Assembly (NCBI RefSeq): GCF_026213295.1
Contig: NC_079412.1
Location: 16,906,228-16,970,227, forward strand
Length of the DNA: 64,000 bases
Direction: 5' to 3'
DNA from: Gadus chalcogrammus
Lineage: Eukaryota > Chordata > Actinopteri > Gadiformes > Gadidae
Shown here: positions 61,386 through 64,000 of the stretch, in pieces
Position numbering within the stretch: the stretch's first letter is position 1
How the letters are laid out: each line of letters begins with the position of its first letter
The notes under the pieces: generated by a model
What the model saw: the letters and a program-made list of their open reading frames with translations, nothing else
What the model was told of the DNA's origin: nothing
Databases searched by the model: none
Translations under genes and position numbers: made by a program

Positions 61386-62688
61386 TGTGTTCAGTGTCGT
61401 ATTGTGTGATAACGGCATACGCCAACCACCTGGAAGAATATCTACTGCTACAGCTGCTTCAGCCCGGGGGGGGGGGGGAATTGCAGTCTGCAATTTGCCT
61501 CCACTGTGACTATAGGACACTGGGGCGGATCGACTGGATTCATGTGTTTGGGTGTGACTCACTGGGGGAAAAAGAGAACATCAATGCACAGTATATGTTT
61601 GGCTCACCAGTACACTCGTCCGTCTCAAAACAAAAGTGGCGTTTCATTTATTCTTCTGAGTAGGAAAAGCCGGCCTGTAAAACGATGTTGAGGAGAGCCA
61701 TTGTGTTATACTAGGTAACAGAGAGAAGGTGGAGAGGGAGGTTACTATCTACTATACCCAGCCAGTGGAGACGATCAATGAATGTGGGCGATCAGACCTG
61801 ACAGGAATAGTAAAGATGCTGTTGTATCAAAGTCGGAACAGGTAACACAAGAGGCATCCTTCCCAGGACATATTAAACAGAGATCTCTAGCTAAATAAGG
61901 GAAAAGCTCTGTCTTTTTCCTAAACCGACTGATGTGTATCGAAGTATTGAAAACAAAAGGTTGAATCATGTGCCATCTTAATCGAAGACCTTTTAACTTC
62001 TTTTTGATTAGGAATGATAGTTGAAATTGCCGCCTTACACTATCGCTCATCCATGCCGTGGTGTATTTCACTATTAAAAGACAATCCATCCTCCCTTCCT
62101 ACCATAAAGGTGAATACATTGCCTTTATCGCCTGCCGTCTTCTCTAGGCTTGTCTGCCTGTTCAGCTCCCACAGCCAAACCGTTCTGGGAGCCAGAGGGG
62201 CTGTCATAATACTTGGCATTTCAATTCAAACGTCTCCTCCCTAGGGGATATAAAGGACCAAGGGCGCTCCTTCATATCGCCCCACAGCCATAGGAAGGGT
62301 TTTGTTCAACTTTGAAACGCTACGGGGTTAGCCTCGCCTAACCCCTCGCGGTCGACCGAGGGACGAGAAGCCATTCATTGATCTTAACGTATCTTTTTGT
62401 TGGAAATGCTCGCAAGGACTACTGCAGTGCTCCACGCATTGCCCCATTTCCCCCCTCTCTCCATCAATCGAATAACTCTAACAAGCACACACAGCACTTG
62501 TGGAGGCGGGAAGTAATGACAAAAAGCCTTGCCACTTAACAATGGAAGTTAGCGAGAGTCAACAGCCAGCTTGCGGTGTGGCATATGGGATGCAGCAGCA
62601 AGACTCCCTAGTCTTCATACTCTCCCAGGCTTTTATCTGGTTAAGGAGGTGCATAGGGCCCCGGCTTCTGTATGGGTGGTAGATGCCC

Positions 62689-62985
62689 GCCCGCCTGCAC
62701 GCCCGCCCGCCCGCCCGTCCCTCCGTCTGTCCGTCCGTCTGCCCGCCCGCCCCTCCTTCCCTCCCTCCGTCCGTCCGTCCCTCCCTCCCTCCCTCCCTCC
62801 CTCCCTCCCTCCCTCCCTCCCTCCCTCCCTCCCTCCTCCGTCCCTCCCTCCCTCCCTCCCTCCCTCCCTCCCTCCCTCCCTCCCTCCTCCGTCCGTCCGT
62901 CCCTCCCTCTCTCCTCCATCCGTCCGTCCGTCCGTCCTTCCCTCCGTCCGTCCGTCCGTCCGTCCGTCCGTCCATCCTTGACTCC
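62689..62985 (+). repeat. CCCT / CCGT / CCCG tetranucleotide tract, about 300 bp
   Basis: CCCGCCCG, CCGTCCGT and long CCCTCCCT blocks. The minus strand is a regular GGGA run with strong G-quadruplex potential. Long Pro/Ser and Gly/Arg frames here are artefacts of the repeat. Confidence 0.96.
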
Positions 62986-63234
62986 CTCCCACCAGGGATC
63001 AGGAGGAGGCGACAGGAGTAAACCTGCACTTAAGGCGCTTTCTTTGGTTCAGGTTGCATCCGTAGCACAACTGTAGAATAGAAAGTAGCAAAAATAGGAA
63101 ATACCTCCCAAAACCTTCCCCACATAAAGCAATGGTGGGACTTGGCAATCCATAGCACACACATGCCTACTCTGTGTTTCTCCTGGACACAAGGCTTTCA
63201 GTTTAATCTCCTCACATTCAGTTACTGTTTAATC

Positions 63235-63330
63235 ATTATGGCAGAAAATGTTATCCAAAGGTCAGTGAATTAATACATGTCATTTAGGAGCAGGTAGGGG
63301 GTGAGGCATCCTGACCATCCATAACAGTCC
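63235..63330 (+). repeat. fish SINE-core copy (GCAGAYGCTTTTATCCAAAG family), degenerate
   Basis: GCAGAAAATGTTATCCAAAG, then TACATGTCATTTAGGAGCAG and GTAGGGGGTGAGG, is a third, weaker copy of the same repeat family. Confidence 0.4.
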
Positions 63331-63958
63331 ATGACTAGGCTACTATACTGTTCTAGTTTTGCTTTTAAAAAGAAGTGCCATGGGAAAGAAGCATCGTCTC
63401 TAGAAAGTGATAGTTGAAGTGTGTGTCTGCATCTGATATTTCACAGTGGCTTATCAAGTCTTAGATAACAGCGCCTCTGTCACAGGCAGCAGGATAATGT
63501 ACACTGTCTCGGTCCTCGACATAAATCCTAGTCATAGCAAGGGGTGTACTTACCCTAGAGGGTTGTTGTTACATTCAATTAAGCTTCAAGAATTCAGTCA
63601 GCGTGCTTAATGAGCATTATTGAGCAGCTCATTTGGGGCCATTTTCAATCTAGGGAGAGACGGCAAGAAAAAAAGGGAATTGCTGAATCACATTTGCTCA
63701 AGATTTCCCTGACTTTAATCATCCACTATCATAGAAAAGACTGCCGTCACAGTCTCCCTTTTCAAAGCACGACGACTTGTAGACTTACCTGACATACGTA
63801 GGCCTCCTGCAGTAGCCTAGTTGTTTATCTTATTCAGGTGTAGTCATATAACATATATTGGATCTACATTTTATTAAAACGTAATGACCCGTTAGTAGTT
63901 CATATGCTGGCTCCTCTGAGAACATACGAGAGACAGATTAGAAAATCTTTATCGAAAG

Positions 63959-64000
63959 AAATAATAATAATAATAATAATAAAAATAATAATTATAATAA
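63959..64000 (+). repeat. (AAT)n microsatellite at window end
   Basis: AATAATAAT units running off the right edge. Confidence 0.9.

Larger units (their letters stand above)
61386..64000. other. downstream intergenic sequence, no gene seen
   Basis: Contains the CCCT/CCGT tract, a SINE-core copy and a G-run at 61,467. No splice-bounded coding exon was recognised on either strand. Confidence 0.5.

Overview
The window is vertebrate nuclear DNA, almost certainly from a ray-finned (teleost) fish. Coding sequence is split into short exons with GT..AG junctions. The non-coding part is full of very long AC/GT and CT/GA microsatellites, fish-type tRNA-derived SINEs, an L2-like LINE end, hAT-type miniature elements and TTAA-flanked foldback elements. 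Two genes can be reconstructed. The density of long dinucleotide repeats recalls gadiform fishes, but that is only an impression and I do not assign a species.

Left part (1-18,000): the minus strand carries the 5' half of fbln2 (fibulin-2, a secreted extracellular-matrix glycoprotein). Seven exons are readable from 17,969 down to 3,326: signal peptide plus the long fibulin-2-type N domain, three anaphylatoxin-like modules, one EGF module, a linker, and a second EGF module. All splice phases agree. The remaining calcium-binding EGF modules and the fibulin C-terminal domain must lie to the left of base 1. The fbln2 introns hold most of the giant microsatellites.

Middle (18,000-26,240): an intergenic spacer of about 8 kb between the divergently transcribed genes. 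I see no gene in it, only repeats, including a 430-bp TTAA-flanked foldback element.

Right part (26,240-59,350): a complete nup210 gene (nuclear pore membrane glycoprotein gp210) on the plus strand. Forty coding exons join in frame to 1,891 codons plus stop, with a signal peptide, a very long luminal region, a BIG2 (Ig-like group 2) segment, one transmembrane helix and a tail of about 59 residues. A CpG-containing promoter region with a ZNF143-like and a YY1-like site lies about 430-470 bp before the start codon. Its introns hold an L2-like LINE end, four hAT-type elements (two with perfect 8-bp target duplications), a perfect 64-bp-arm palindrome, and a 1,073-bp TTAA element whose interior encodes a zinc-binding-like domain resembling the C-terminal domain of P2X7 receptors.

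From 59,350 to the end I see 3' UTR and intergenic repeats, including a long CCCT/CCGT tract, and no further gene. The two genes do not work in one pathway: fibulin-2 is extracellular matrix, gp210 is nuclear envelope. They are also linked in human (3p25), with HDAC11 between them; no hdac11 exon is seen between them here.
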